From Sphingomonas guangdongensis (GTDB lineage Bacteria > Pseudomonadota > Alphaproteobacteria > Sphingomonadales > Sphingomonadaceae), in contig NZ_OBMI01000001.1 in the NCBI RefSeq assembly GCF_900199185.1, forward strand, positions 744,001 to 808,000: a DNA stretch of 64,000 nucleotides. Direction: 5' to 3'. The notes under the pieces are model-generated. The model was given only the letters and a program-made list of their open reading frames with translations, searched no databases and was not told where the DNA came from. Shown one piece after another: positions 1 through 8,993 of this stretch. Both the position numbers and the translations under genes were made by a program. The stretch's first letter is position 1, and each line of letters opens with the position of its first letter.

Positions 1-1830
1 GGTTCCCGCGACGATCCCGGCGAAGACGACGCCGAACAGGCTCTCGCCCACGATCAGCCCGGTCGCGGCGAGCACCCCCAGCCGCGTCGCGAAGGCGGGG
101 TTGGCGCTGCGGCTGGCGCGGCGCTCATACCACCAGCCGATCAGCGCGCCAACCGGGATCAGCAGCGTCAGGCTCATTGGCAGGTAGATGCCCATGCCGA
201 CCCCGAGCGGCGGCAGGCGGACGTGCCCGACCCGGCCGAGCAGCTCGTCGATCGCGATCACGCCTGCGCCGATCGCCGCACCGATCCCGATCAGGCCCCA
301 GTCGATGTCGCCACCGAGCACGCCCTGCGCCAGTGCGGCAATCAGCGACGCCTGCGGCGCGGCGAGTGCGTTGACGCCGGCGTTCGCCGTGCCCTGGAAC
401 CCGAACGCGGTGTTGAGCAGGTCGAGCACCGGCGGGATCGCCAGGCTGCCGAAGATCACTCCGAGGATCAACGCGAGCTGCTGCCGCCACGGCGTCGCGC
501 CGACCAGCTGTCCGGTCTTCAGGTCCTGGAGATTGTCGTTGGAGATGGTCGCGACCGAGAAGACGATGGCGGTGGTGAACAGCGCATAGGCGACCAGCGC
601 CTGGACGCGGGCCGGATCGCCGCCGTGGCCGAAGACAGCCGCGAGCAGCAGCGCGGCGCCGAGCACGGCGAGGATGCCCACCCCCGACACCGGCGAGTTG
701 GACGCGCCGATCAGCCCGGCCATGTAGCCGCACACCGACGCGATCACGACTCCGACCACGAAGATGTAGAGCAGCGTGCCCCCGATCACGAGCGCGGGGT
801 GCGCGGCAACCGGCCCAACGCGGGCAAAGTCCCACAACAGCCACGCGATCGGCAGGGCCGAGCAGATGATGGTCCCGGCAACGACGCCGATCGGCAGGTC
901 GCGCTCCGTCAACGCGAGCAGCTCACCCCCGCGCCGCGCCCGCGACGCGACAAGCGCGCCGCGAATGCCTGCGATGATGGGGCCGAGGATCTTGAGCAGG
1001 GTCCACAATGCGGCGATCCCGATCGTTCCGGCACCGATGAAGCGCACATCCGAGCGGAAGACCGCGCCGACGACCGTGTCGATCGGATCGATCGCTGCCT
1101 GGTAGCTGGTCAGGACCGGCACCAGCACGCCCCAGCTGATCAGCAGTCCGACCAGCATGGCCACGCCGACCGACAGGCCGACCAGGTGCCCGACCCCGAT
1201 CAGCGCCAGCGAGAAGCTGGTCGACACGCCCGTCGCCGACCCGGCGGACAGCTTGAAATTGCGCGCCGCCTCGCCCGCCACCAGCCGCAGCTGAACGAGC
1301 AGCGCGAAGCCGGCCGACAACAGACTGCCGAGCAGCAGCGCGCGGAGCCCGCGGGCACTCTCCTCCCCGCCCTCGCGCGATTCGGCGCCGACCTTGAGCA
1401 CTTCGGCCGCCGCCACGCCTTCCGGAAAGGGCAGGTCGGAGCCGGTGACCAGTGCGCGACGCAGGGGGACGGAGAACATGACGCCCAGGATTCCGCCAAC
1501 CGCGCAGACGAACGCCGTCGTCCAATACGGAAATCCCGACCACCACCCGACCAGCACCAGAGCGGGCAGCACGAAGATGATCGCCGCCAGCGTACCCGCC
1601 GCGCTCGCGATCGTCTGAACGATGTTGTTCTCGAGGATCGTGCCGGTGCGGAACAGCCGCAGCACCGCCATGGAGATGACCGCAGCGGGGATCGACGTCG
1701 CGAAGGTCAACCCGACCTTCAGCCCCAGATAGACGTTGGCGGCGGTGAACAGCACGGTGATGATCGCGCCGAGCACGACGCCGCGCAAGGTGAGTTCGCG
1801 CGGCCTGCGGGCGGGATTGGTGTCGATCAT
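1..1830 (-). CDS. OPT family oligopeptide/metal-chelate transporter (3' end outside window)
   Basis: This is a polytopic inner-membrane transporter of the OPT family, whose members import oligopeptides or metal-chelate complexes by proton coupling. The frame is open from the ATG at 1830 to the window edge, giving 610 codons with no stop. The N-terminus carries the typical TLRGVVLGAIITVLFTAANV helix followed by NVYLGLKVGLTFATSIPAAV. Further in are SNDNLQDLKTGQLVGATPW and NSPVSGVGILAVL, both typical of bacterial OPT proteins, and the visible end reads GESLFGVVFAGIVAG. Family members are about 640-680 residues, so only a short C-terminus is missing. I see no strong ribosome binding site, so the start is chosen by homology to the family N-terminus. 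The substrate cannot be told from sequence. It is divergent from the nucleotidase gene to the right. Confidence 0.9.
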   Translation of the reverse strand, partial: MIDTNPARRPRELTLRGVVLGAIITVLFTAANVYLGLKVGLTFATSIPAAVISMAVLRLFRTGTILENNIVQTIASAAGTLAAIIFVLPALVLVGWWSGFPYWTTAFVCAVGGILGVMFSVPLRRALVTGSDLPFPEGVAAAEVLKVGAESREGGEESARGLRALLLGSLLSAGFALLVQLRLVAGEAARNFKLSAGSATGVSTSFSLALIGVGHLVGLSVGVAMLVGLLISWGVLVPVLTSYQAAIDPIDTVVGAVFRSDVRFIGAGTIGIAALWTLLKILGPIIAGIRGALVASRARRGGELLALTERDLPIGVVAGTIICSALPIAWLLWDFARVGPVAAHPALVIGGTLLYIFVVGVVIASVCGYMAGLIGASNSPVSGVGILAVLGAALLLAAVFGHGGDPARVQALVAYALFTTAIVFSVATISNDNLQDLKTGQLVGATPWRQQLALILGVIFGSLAIPPVLDLLNTAFGFQGTANAGVNALAAPQASLIAALAQGVLGGDIDWGLIGIGAAIGAGVIAIDELLGRVGHVRLPPLGVGMGIYLPMSLTLLIPVGALIGWWYERRASRSANPAFATRLGVLAATGLIVGESLFGVVFAGIVAGT

Positions 1831-1870
1831 CGCCGGTGAGTGGCACGGAGATGCCAAGTGCGCAAACCAC

Positions 1871-1953
1871 CGTCACCCCGGACCTGATCCGACGTCTTGC
1901 TTCGCTATGAGCAGTGACACGGCCACGAACTCCGGCTCACGACCGGCGTGACG
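1871..1953. repeat. Degenerate copy of the CGTCAYCCC palindromic element
   Basis: The left end CGTCACCCCGG (about 1871-1881) is matched at the right by CCGGCGTGACG (1943-1953), a 10 of 11 terminal inverted repeat. The interior has CCGGACCTGATCCG after the left end, a decayed version of the hairpin seen in the ileS copy. It sits between the divergent OPT and nucleotidase genes. It belongs with the copies at 35688-35768, 48369-48448 and 54436-54520. Confidence 0.6.
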
Positions 1954-1999
1954 AAGGAAGGAATTGCCACGCCTCCGCCCCGCCCCTAACCGCAGCGCG

Positions 2000-2662
2000 A
2001 TGCGCGCCGAGCTTGCCCACATCCGGTCCTGGATCTTTGACATGGACAACACGCTCTACCCTGCCAGCGCCAACCTGTTCGCGCCCGTCGAACAGCGGAT
2101 GACCGACTATATAGCACGGCTGCTCGACCTGGACGGGGCCGCGGCGGCCGAGCTGCGCGAAGGCTACTTCAACTCGCACGGCGCGACGCTTGCCGGGCTC
2201 ATGGCCGAGCACGACGTCGATCCGCACGAGTTCCTGGCGCACGTCCACGACGTCGAGATGGACGTGCTGGAGGAGAACGCACCGCTGAGCGGCCTGATCG
2301 CGCGGCTGCCGGGGCGCAAGCTCGTCTTCACCAACGGCGACCTGCCCTATGCGACGCGGGTGCTGGACCGGCTCGGATTGGGCGCAAGCTTCGAGGCGGT
2401 GCACGACATTCACGCGATGGCGCTGATCCCGAAACCCGCCGCATCGGCGTACCGGAGCCTGTGCGAGGCCTATGCGATCGATCCGACGACCGCCTTCTTC
2501 GCCGACGACATGGCGCGCAACCTGGCGCCCGCCAAGGCGATCGGCATGACGACGCTGTGGATACACAACGGCGGTCCGGCGCCCGAGCGCGACGACTTCA
2601 TCGACTATCGGACCGGCGACCTGACCGGCTGGCTCCATGACCTTTTGGGAGAGAACGCGTGA
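2000..2662 (+). CDS. Pyrimidine 5'-nucleotidase (HAD superfamily, SDT1-like)
   Basis: This is a cytosolic HAD phosphatase that probably dephosphorylates pyrimidine nucleotides. It is 220 residues from the ATG at 2000. Motif I is FDMDNTLYP near residue 13, with the nucleophile and acid-base aspartates. Motif II is the VFTNG segment near residue 110, and motif III/IV is [10 protein letters not shown] near 170. A TTG upstream at 1964 would add 12 residues, but the HAD core begins right after the chosen start. The TGA stop overlaps the GTG of dapD by 4 bp (GTGA), so the two are probably translationally coupled. This pairing with dapD is common in alphaproteobacteria. The exact substrate is inferred from the family. 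Confidence 0.88.
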   Translation: MRAELAHIRSWIFDMDNTLYPASANLFAPVEQRMTDYIARLLDLDGAAAAELREGYFNSHGATLAGLMAEHDVDPHEFLAHVHDVEMDVLEENAPLSGLIARLPGRKLVFTNGDLPYATRVLDRLGLGASFEAVHDIHAMALIPKPAASAYRSLCEAYAIDPTTAFFADDMARNLAPAKAIGMTTLWIHNGGPAPERDDFIDYRTGDLTGWLHDLLGENA

Positions 2663-3468
2663 CCGACCTGCCGCAGACCATCGAGGCCGCGTGGGAGGAT
2701 CGCGCGAGCCTCTCCCCCGCGACCACCGGCGCGGTGCGCGACGCGGTCGACACCGCACTCGACCTGCTCGACCGGGGCGAGGCGCGGGTGGCGGAACCGG
2801 ACGGCGACGGGTGGCGGGTCAACCAGTGGCTGAAGAAGGCGGTGCTGCTCTCCTTTCGCCTCAACGACAATGCCGCGATGGCGGGCGCCTTCGACAAGGT
2901 GCCTCTGAAGACCGCCGGCTGGGACGAGGGGCGCTTTCACGACGCGGGTTTCCGCGCGGTGCCGGGCAGCGTGGTGCGGCGCGGCGCCTTTATCGGACGC
3001 GGCGCGATCCTGATGCCGAGCTTCGTCAACATCGGCGCCTATGTCGGTGAGGGCACGATGGTCGACACCTGGGCGACCGTCGGGAGCTGCGCGCAGATCG
3101 GGCGCAATGTCCACCTGTCGGGCGGCGCCGGGATCGGCGGGGTGCTGGAGCCGCTCCAGGCCGATCCGGTGATCATCGGCGACGGCGCCTTCATCGGTGC
3201 GCGGTCGGAGGTGGCGGAGGGCGTGCGCGTCGGCGAGGGCGCGGTGCTGTCGATGGGCGTGTACCTCGGCGCCTCGACCCGGATCATCGACCGGGCGAGC
3301 GGCCGCGAATACCGCGGCGACGTGCCGCCCTATGCCGTGGTGGTGCCCGGTACCGCCCCGTCGGCGGCGAACCCTGACGGTCCGCAGCTCTACTGCGCGG
3401 TGATCGTGAAGACGGTGGATGCGCAGACCCGCTCCAAGACCGGGATCAACGAATTGCTGCGCGATTAG
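2659..3468 (+). CDS. dapD: 2,3,4,5-tetrahydropyridine-2,6-dicarboxylate N-succinyltransferase
   Basis: This enzyme transfers succinyl from succinyl-CoA to tetrahydrodipicolinate in the succinylase branch of lysine and meso-diaminopimelate synthesis. It is 269 residues, close to the usual 275-285. The N-terminal helical region contains [20 protein letters not shown]. The left-handed beta-helix has hexapeptide repeats from about residue 100 ([20 protein letters not shown]) through [14 protein letters not shown]. The motif [14 protein letters not shown] is typical of DapD. The start is a GTG overlapping the previous stop. The TAG stop overlaps the convergent chemotaxis gene's stop by 4 bp. Confidence 0.95.
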   Translation: MTDLPQTIEAAWEDRASLSPATTGAVRDAVDTALDLLDRGEARVAEPDGDGWRVNQWLKKAVLLSFRLNDNAAMAGAFDKVPLKTAGWDEGRFHDAGFRAVPGSVVRRGAFIGRGAILMPSFVNIGAYVGEGTMVDTWATVGSCAQIGRNVHLSGGAGIGGVLEPLQADPVIIGDGAFIGARSEVAEGVRVGEGAVLSMGVYLGASTRIIDRASGREYRGDVPPYAVVVPGTAPSAANPDGPQLYCAVIVKTVDAQTRSKTGINELLRD

Positions 3469-5057
3469 CCCGCCGGCGCGGCATCCGTGTCGCGCAGGAA
3501 GGAAACGAAGCGCTCGGTCGCGGCCGACAGATCGCGGGCATCATCGCCCAGCGCGGCGATGCTCGAGCGCACCTCCCCAGCCAGCGTCGCCGCGGCAACC
3601 GCGGCGGAAGCGACATGGCCGATCCGGAGCTCGATCGCCTGCGCGCTGTCGGCCGCGCGAGTGGCGCTCGCCTCCACCCCGCGCGCATCCGTCCGCTGCT
3701 CGGACACGGCGGTCGCGACCGCGTCGGCGGCCTCGGCGACCTCCGCAATGGCGGTCGAAACCTCGCCAATCTGGTCGCGCGAGCGCTCCATGCCCGCCCG
3801 GATCGATTCCAGCAGCACCGCGATCTGGTCGCTCGCGCGCTCGGAACTCGCGGCCAGCGCCTTCACCTCGGAGGCGACCACCGCGAAACCGCGGCCGGCA
3901 TCGCCCGCGCGAGCCGCCTCGATCGTGGCGTTTAGCGCGAGCAGGTTGGTTGTCGCCGCGATCTTGCGGATGTCGGCGACGAACGCCTCAATCTGATCCG
4001 CCTCATCCGCCAGCCGCGCGATCGTGTCGGCGCTGCGCCGCCCGTGCGCCTGTGCATCGCCGGTCACCATGCGCTGCTGCTCGGCGGCGGTGCCGATCGT
4101 CGTCGCCGACCGGCCGAGCGACTGGAGCGCGGACGCGACCTGGTGGATCTCCACGCTCGCGCGGTCAGCGTTGCGGGCGACGTCCTGCGCCTCCTGCCCC
4201 GCCGCCCGCGCGACCTGGTCGAGCGACCCAGCCGACCCGGCCAGCGCGCCGATCGCGGCATCGACGGAGCGGACGATCCTGAGCACCGATCCCTCGAACT
4301 GGCTGGCGAGCGTGATCAGCTCCGCCCGGCGCTCGGCGGCGCTGCGCAGTTCCACACGCTCGCGTTGCACACGCTCGCTGGCGGCAGCCCGGTCCGACGC
4401 CTCCGCCGCGGTCAGCGCGGTGGCGGCCCGGACCTGTTCGACCTCCGCCTGGCGCAGCAGCCGCTCCGTCTCCGCGACGGCGGCGTCCTGGCGCTCGATC
4501 AGCAGCAGCAGCTTGTTGGCGACGAACGACAGGATCGCGCATTGCAGCACCACGGCGCCAGCGTGGAACAGCACGCGCCCGAGATTTCCGGTATCGGCAA
4601 AGACCCAGCTCGGCGCCGACCACTCGAGTAACAGGTGGTGCACCGCGATCAGGCCGGAGGCGAGCGCAATCGGCCGCCAGTCGCACAGCATTGTCAGCGA
4701 CGCGAGCGCGACAAAGAAATACATGTGCGCGTCCATCTGCCACGGATGGCCGCGCAGGACGAAGACGAGCAGCGCCGGCATGAACGCGACCAGCGGCGCC
4801 GCGATCAGCCGCGCCTCCGCGTCATAGCGTCCGCGCGCCGCCACCCACGTCGGCCCGGCGAGGATCGCGCCACCGACCGCGAGCAGCGCGAAGCCGTCGC
4901 CCTGCTCCAGCACGGCACCAGCGACCAGAATCATGACGAGGCACAGCCAGCCGAGTGCGGCCAGCAGTTCCAAGCCGCGGACACGCAGGCGATCGACGGC
5001 TCCGGTCGGGCGGGGTGCCGACGACCAGGATGGGAAGGATGGTCGGGCGAACGCCAT
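3465..5057 (-). CDS. Methyl-accepting chemotaxis protein with six-TM sensor region
   Basis: A 530-residue chemoreceptor. Residues 28-190 hold about six hydrophobic segments, including [20 protein letters not shown] and [20 protein letters not shown], in place of the usual two TMs and periplasmic domain. A coiled-coil stretch rich in A, E and R follows at 190-250. The signalling domain covers roughly 260-520 and contains the conserved hairpin tip region with [15 protein letters not shown] and [13 protein letters not shown], which contacts CheA/CheW. The polytopic sensor suggests a membrane-associated or intracellular stimulus. There are few obvious methylation-site glutamate pairs, so the adaptation sites are uncertain. 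It lies 2 bp downstream of a small membrane-protein gene and is probably cotranscribed with it. The ligand is unknown. Confidence 0.9.
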   Translation of the reverse strand: MAFARPSFPSWSSAPRPTGAVDRLRVRGLELLAALGWLCLVMILVAGAVLEQGDGFALLAVGGAILAGPTWVAARGRYDAEARLIAAPLVAFMPALLVFVLRGHPWQMDAHMYFFVALASLTMLCDWRPIALASGLIAVHHLLLEWSAPSWVFADTGNLGRVLFHAGAVVLQCAILSFVANKLLLLIERQDAAVAETERLLRQAEVEQVRAATALTAAEASDRAAASERVQRERVELRSAAERRAELITLASQFEGSVLRIVRSVDAAIGALAGSAGSLDQVARAAGQEAQDVARNADRASVEIHQVASALQSLGRSATTIGTAAEQQRMVTGDAQAHGRRSADTIARLADEADQIEAFVADIRKIAATTNLLALNATIEAARAGDAGRGFAVVASEVKALAASSERASDQIAVLLESIRAGMERSRDQIGEVSTAIAEVAEAADAVATAVSEQRTDARGVEASATRAADSAQAIELRIGHVASAAVAAATLAGEVRSSIAALGDDARDLSAATERFVSFLRDTDAAPAG

Positions 5058-5059
5058 CG

Positions 5060-5401
5060 TCAGCGCAAGCCTCCCGCGCCGCAGCCGCCGCCACCCGCGA
5101 TCACCAGCAGCCCGGCGGCGAGCGCCGCAGGCAGCAGCCGCGCGCGCGTGCCGCGAACCATGACAGAACCCGCCACCGGTCCGCGCCCGATCAGTTGGGC
5201 GTCATGCAGGAAGGCGAACCTGATCATGTCGCCCTCGTTGCCGCCAGCGACCGGAATGAGCAGCATTGCTCCGGTAACAGGTGGTGACAGGAGGAGCGCC
5301 GCCACGCCGACAACCGCCGCGACGAGCTGTCCCGCGAGCAGGCGGTAGCGTGCCGTGGGTCGGCACACCGCTTCAGCAACCGGTAGGACAGGCATTGTCA
5401 T
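5060..5401 (-). CDS. Small two-TM membrane protein upstream of the chemoreceptor
   Basis: A 113-residue protein I do not recognise. It has a hydrophobic segment at about 24-50 ([20 protein letters not shown]) and a second at about 88-108 near the C-terminus. The loop between them has the [20 protein letters not shown] stretch, which looks like a folded domain rather than random coding. The C-terminus is glycine-rich ([12 protein letters not shown]). Only 2 bp separate its stop from the chemoreceptor ATG, so it is likely translated in the same message and may assist that receptor. The ATG at 5401 is the first good start. The function is unknown. Confidence 0.6.
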   Translation of the reverse strand: MTMPVLPVAEAVCRPTARYRLLAGQLVAAVVGVAALLLSPPVTGAMLLIPVAGGNEGDMIRFAFLHDAQLIGRGPVAGSVMVRGTRARLLPAALAAGLLVIAGGGGCGAGGLR

Positions 5402-5488
5402 GCCACCCCCTTGCGCGCGAACGGTAAAGATGCCGGTAACGCTGCCGCCGATGCGAGCGGATCGGCGCGCTACCGTTCCGATCCGGCG

Positions 5489-5923
5489 CTAATCGCGGCG
5501 GATCGGCGGCACTCCGAGGCGCGGAATGTCGATCGCGGGACAGCGATCCATCACAACCTGCAGCCCGGCCGCCTCGGCGCGCGCCGCCGCCTCGTGGTTG
5601 ACGACGCCGATCTGCATCCACACCGCCTTGGCACCGATCGCGATCGCCTCATCGACCGCCTCGCCCGCTGCCTGCGGACGGCGGAAGATGTCGACGATGT
5701 CGATCGGATCGCCCAGCTGCGCGAGGTCACGGAACACGAACTCGCCGTGGATGTGCTCGCCGGTGATCTGGGGATTGACTGGAATCGTGCGGTAGCCGTG
5801 ATCCTGCAGAAACCGCATCACGCCCCACGATGGCCGGTCCGGCCGGTCGGACGCGCCGACAACCGCGATCGTGCGGGCGCTCTCAAGCAGCGCCCTGATG
5901 TCCTCGTCGCGGGTGAGCGGCAT
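5489..5923 (-). CDS. CoA-binding domain protein (YccU-like)
   Basis: A 144-residue single-domain Rossmann protein of the succinyl-CoA-synthetase-like CoA-binding family. The glycine-rich nucleotide site is TIAVVGASDRPDRPSWGVM at residues 18-36. Further conserved elements are YRTIPVNPQ, DIVDIFRRP, GAKAVWMQIGVVN and the C-terminal VVMDRCPAIDIPRLG with its near-invariant cysteine. The biochemical role of this family is unsettled. It starts 1 bp after the mrp stop, so the two genes form a tight pair. Confidence 0.88.
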   Translation of the reverse strand: MPLTRDEDIRALLESARTIAVVGASDRPDRPSWGVMRFLQDHGYRTIPVNPQITGEHIHGEFVFRDLAQLGDPIDIVDIFRRPQAAGEAVDEAIAIGAKAVWMQIGVVNHEAAARAEAAGLQVVMDRCPAIDIPRLGVPPIRRD

Positions 5924-5924
5924 G

Positions 5925-6857
5925 CTATCCTCCTGCGCGCGCGAGCCAGTCCTCTACTCGTGCCGCTACCGCATCGAACGCAGCCCCGTCGGGGCCGTTC
6001 CCCGCCGCCGGGGGCGTGCCCGCGTCCGATGCCTTCCGGATCGCGATGGACAGCGGGATGCGGCCGAGAAAGGGAATGCCGAGCCCGGCCGCCGCCTCCT
6101 CTGCTCCGCCCGCTCCGAACGGGTCGGAAACGCCGCCGCAGTGCGGGCAGGCGTAGCCGGCCATGTTCTCGACCAGCCCGATGATCGGCACTTCGGCCTG
6201 CGCGAACAGGTCGATCGCGCGGCGCGCATCGATCAGCGCTAAATCCTGCGGCGTCGACACGATGACCGCGCCCGCGGGCCGGTGCTTCTGGATCATGGTG
6301 AGCTGGACGTCCCCCGTCCCTGGCGGCAGGTCCAGGATCAGCGTGTCGGTGTCGCCCCAGTGCGCATCGAGCAGCTGGCCGAGCGCATTGCCGAGCATCG
6401 GCCCGCGCCACGCGACCGCCTTGCCCGGCGGCACCAGCATCCCGACGGACGTGATCGATACCCCGGCGGCCGTCGCCACCGGCACCATGCGGTTGTCGCG
6501 CGCGTCCGGACGCGCCTCGGCCACGCCGAACAGCGTCGGCTGCGACGGGCCGGCGATGTCGGCGTCGACCACGCCGGTTCGCCGCCCGCCGCGCGCCAGC
6601 GACACTGCCAGGTTGGCCGAGACCGTCGACTTCCCTACACCGCCCTTCCCGCTCGCCACCGCGATAAGGCGCCGGCCGGTCCGCGCCGTCGTCCGTGCGA
6701 CCCGCACCTCCGCGATCCCGAACGCCGCCGCCGCGGCGCGCGCCGCCGCCTCGCGCAGGTCGGCCTCGTGCGGGGCAAGCCCGGTCACGTCCAGGATGAT
6801 GCTGGCGCGGCCGTTGGCGACGCGCGCCGTCGCGCCGGGGGGAAGATCGGGGATCAT
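5925..6857 (-). CDS. apbC: Mrp/NBP35 family iron-sulfur cluster carrier ATPase
   Basis: A 310-residue cytosolic P-loop ATPase that carries or transfers Fe-S clusters to apoproteins. The N-terminal 60 residues form a short DUF59-like region. The deviant Walker A is VASGKGGVGKSTVSANLAVS at about 68-87. Then come VDADIAGPSQPTLFG, LPPGTGDVQLT and VENMAGYACPHCGG, whose CPHC pair is the cluster-binding motif. The length is slightly short of the usual 350-370 because the N-terminal domain is abbreviated. It is divergent from hflK across a 70-bp gap. Confidence 0.92.
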   Translation of the reverse strand: MIPDLPPGATARVANGRASIILDVTGLAPHEADLREAAARAAAAAFGIAEVRVARTTARTGRRLIAVASGKGGVGKSTVSANLAVSLARGGRRTGVVDADIAGPSQPTLFGVAEARPDARDNRMVPVATAAGVSITSVGMLVPPGKAVAWRGPMLGNALGQLLDAHWGDTDTLILDLPPGTGDVQLTMIQKHRPAGAVIVSTPQDLALIDARRAIDLFAQAEVPIIGLVENMAGYACPHCGGVSDPFGAGGAEEAAAGLGIPFLGRIPLSIAIRKASDAGTPPAAGNGPDGAAFDAVAARVEDWLARAGG

Positions 6858-6927
6858 CGGCGCGATTTAGGGCCCCGCGCGTACCTCGCCACTGTTTTTC
6901 CCCGGTAAGACACTTATAAAAGACTGC

Positions 6928-8037
6928 ATGAGACTTTCAGACGGGTGGCGCGCAGCGGGCGCGCTGTTCAACGAACCGCCGAAGAGCCCGTGGGGGGGCA
7001 AGAGCGGCAACGGTGACGACGCGGGCAAGCCGGCGGGCGATGGCGCTCGCAACCCCTGGGCGTTTCCGCCGGAAGGCCGCCGTCCCAAGCACGGTGCCAC
7101 CAGCACGCTGGACGAGCTGCTGCGCCGGGCGCGCAGTGGCGGTGGGGGCGGCGGCTCGCCGTTCGGCGGCGCCTCGGGCGGGCGGCTGTGGGCGATCGGC
7201 ATCGCGCTGCTCGTCGCGATCTGGATCGTCTTCACGAGCTTTCACTCCATCAGCCCGCAGGAGCGCGGCGTCGTGACCTTCTTCGGCCGGTACGCCGGCA
7301 CGCTGGAGCCGGGTATCCGAATGACGCTGCCCGCGCCGTTTAATTCGGTGCAGACGGAGGACGTACAGAACATCCGGTCCGAGACGTTTCCCGAGGGGAA
7401 TGGCGAGAACCTGATGCTGACCGGTGACCAGAACGTCATCGACTTGGCCTACTCCGTCCGCTGGAACATCGACAATCTGCAGGATTACGTCTTCCAGATC
7501 CGCGATCCGGAGGAGACGGTGCGCGCAACCGCGGAGAGCGCGATGCGCGAGGTCGTCTCGTCGGTGACGCTCGACCAGGCGCTCGGCGCCGGGCGCACGT
7601 TGATCGAGGCGCGGGTGCAGGAGCGTATCCAGCAACTGCTCGACGATTACGATGCGGGCGTCCGCATTCAGGGCGTCGCGATCAGCAAGGCCGATCCGCC
7701 CGCGCAGGTCAACGACGACTTCAAGGCGGTGTCCGCCGCGCAGCAGCAGGCGCAGGCCGATCTCAACAACGCCCGTGCCTATGCACAGCAGGTGATCGCC
7801 CGCGCGCAGGGCGAGGCCGCGCAGTTCGACAAGATGTACGAGCAGTATCGCCTGGCGCCGGAAGTGACCCGCCGCCGAATGTACTACGAGACGATGGAGC
7901 AGGTGCTGGCCAAGTCGAACAAGACGATCGTCGAGGCGCCGGGCGTGACCCCGTACCTGCCGCTCCCCGAGGCGCGGAAGAGCCTGCCGGAGCCGACCAC
8001 GCCCGCACCCGCCGTCCAGGGGGAGGCGAACCGATGA
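6928..8037 (+). CDS. hflK: FtsH protease regulator subunit HflK
   Basis: A 369-residue membrane protein that with HflC forms the SPFH complex surrounding and restraining FtsH. The N-terminus (about 1-85) is cytoplasmic and glycine/proline-rich. One TM follows at about 88-108 (LWAIGIALLVAIWIVFTSFH). The SPFH/band-7 domain starts at QERGVVTFFGRYAGTLEPG. A coiled-coil rich in A and Q at 265-310 includes AQQQAQADLNNARAYAQQVI. The proline-rich tail is short. Its TGA overlaps the hflC ATG by 4 bp (ATGA). Confidence 0.95.
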   Translation: MRLSDGWRAAGALFNEPPKSPWGGKSGNGDDAGKPAGDGARNPWAFPPEGRRPKHGATSTLDELLRRARSGGGGGGSPFGGASGGRLWAIGIALLVAIWIVFTSFHSISPQERGVVTFFGRYAGTLEPGIRMTLPAPFNSVQTEDVQNIRSETFPEGNGENLMLTGDQNVIDLAYSVRWNIDNLQDYVFQIRDPEETVRATAESAMREVVSSVTLDQALGAGRTLIEARVQERIQQLLDDYDAGVRIQGVAISKADPPAQVNDDFKAVSAAQQQAQADLNNARAYAQQVIARAQGEAAQFDKMYEQYRLAPEVTRRRMYYETMEQVLAKSNKTIVEAPGVTPYLPLPEARKSLPEPTTPAPAVQGEANR

Positions 8038-8903
8038 TCTCGCTTCGCAACCCCATGGTGCTCGGCATCGCGCTGCTGGCGCTGCTGATTGTGCTCGCCA
8101 GCACCTTCACCATCGTGCCGGAGACCCGCCAGGCGGTGGTCCTGCGCTTCGAGCAGCCGGTCGGCCGCCCGATCAACGGCTGGGCCGACGGCCAGCAGTT
8201 CGGCCGCACCGGCGCCGGGCTGATCGCGCGCATCCCCTTCGTCGACAAGATCGTGTGGGTCGACAAGCGCGTGCTGAGCGTGGACCTGGAGGACCAGCAG
8301 GTGCTCTCGACCGACCAGCTCCGCTTGCAGGTCGACGCGTTCGCGCGGTTCCGGGTGGTCGATCCGCTGAAGATGGTGATCACCGCGCGGACGGAGGACG
8401 GCGTCATCTCCGCGCTTCGGCCGCTGTTCTCCTCATCGCTGCGGGCGGAACTCGGCAAGCGCGACTTCGCGGTGCTGCTCAGCCCCGAACGCGGCGCAGT
8501 AATGGACAATATCCAGAACCGGCTCCAGCGGCTCGCCAGCCAGTACGGCGTGCAGATCGTCGACGTGCGCATCAAGCACGCCGACCTGCCGGACGGTACC
8601 CCGCTGGAGAGCGCGCTCAACCGGATGCGGACCGCGCGGCAGCAGCAGGCGCTGACGATCCGCGCGCAGGGCCAGCGCAACGCGCAGATCGTCCGCGCCG
8701 ATTCGGACGCACAGGCATCGAAGATCTATGCCGACAGCTTCGGCAAGGACGCCGACTTCTACGATTTCTATCGCGCGATGCAGTCGTACCGCTACACCTT
8801 CGGGGCGGACGGCAGCGCGGAGGATGGTCGCGGGGGTACGTCGATCATCTTGAGCCCGCGCAACGGCTACCTACGTGAATTCAGTGGGGCTGGACGCGAC
8901 TGA
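8034..8903 (+). CDS. hflC: FtsH protease regulator subunit HflC
   Basis: A 289-residue partner of HflK. A single N-terminal TM at about 9-28 (GIALLALLIVLASTFTIVPE) precedes the band-7 domain, which begins at TRQAVVLRFEQPVGRPING. Typical family segments are SVDLEDQQVLSTDQLRLQVD and VQIVDVRIKHADLPDG. The C-terminus has ADFYDFYRAMQSYR. The complex sits in the inner membrane with the SPFH domains in the periplasm. Its 3' end is followed by a GACTGAAG/CTTCAGTC hairpin. Confidence 0.95.
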   Translation: MISLRNPMVLGIALLALLIVLASTFTIVPETRQAVVLRFEQPVGRPINGWADGQQFGRTGAGLIARIPFVDKIVWVDKRVLSVDLEDQQVLSTDQLRLQVDAFARFRVVDPLKMVITARTEDGVISALRPLFSSSLRAELGKRDFAVLLSPERGAVMDNIQNRLQRLASQYGVQIVDVRIKHADLPDGTPLESALNRMRTARQQQALTIRAQGQRNAQIVRADSDAQASKIYADSFGKDADFYDFYRAMQSYRYTFGADGSAEDGRGGTSIILSPRNGYLREFSGAGRD

Positions 8904-8923
8904 AGCACCCTTCGGCTTCAGTC
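8898..8923 (+). terminator. Hairpin at the 3' end of hflC (weak terminator candidate)
   Basis: GACTGAAG at 8898-8905 pairs perfectly with CTTCAGTC at 8916-8923 across a 10-nt loop. The hflC stop codon lies in the left arm. No T-run follows, so it may be a processing or stability element rather than an intrinsic terminator. Confidence 0.4.
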
Positions 8924-8993
8924 GGCGTTCAGCCAGTCGACGCCATGAGACCGGGTCGCTCGACTAATCAGAGCTGAGAGGAACAACAGAAAC

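Noticed and set aside
223-1839. 538-residue plus-strand ORF rich in R, D, H and Q
   Set aside because: It is antisense to the OPT transporter, whose frame has clear family motifs. Long antisense frames are expected at this GC content.
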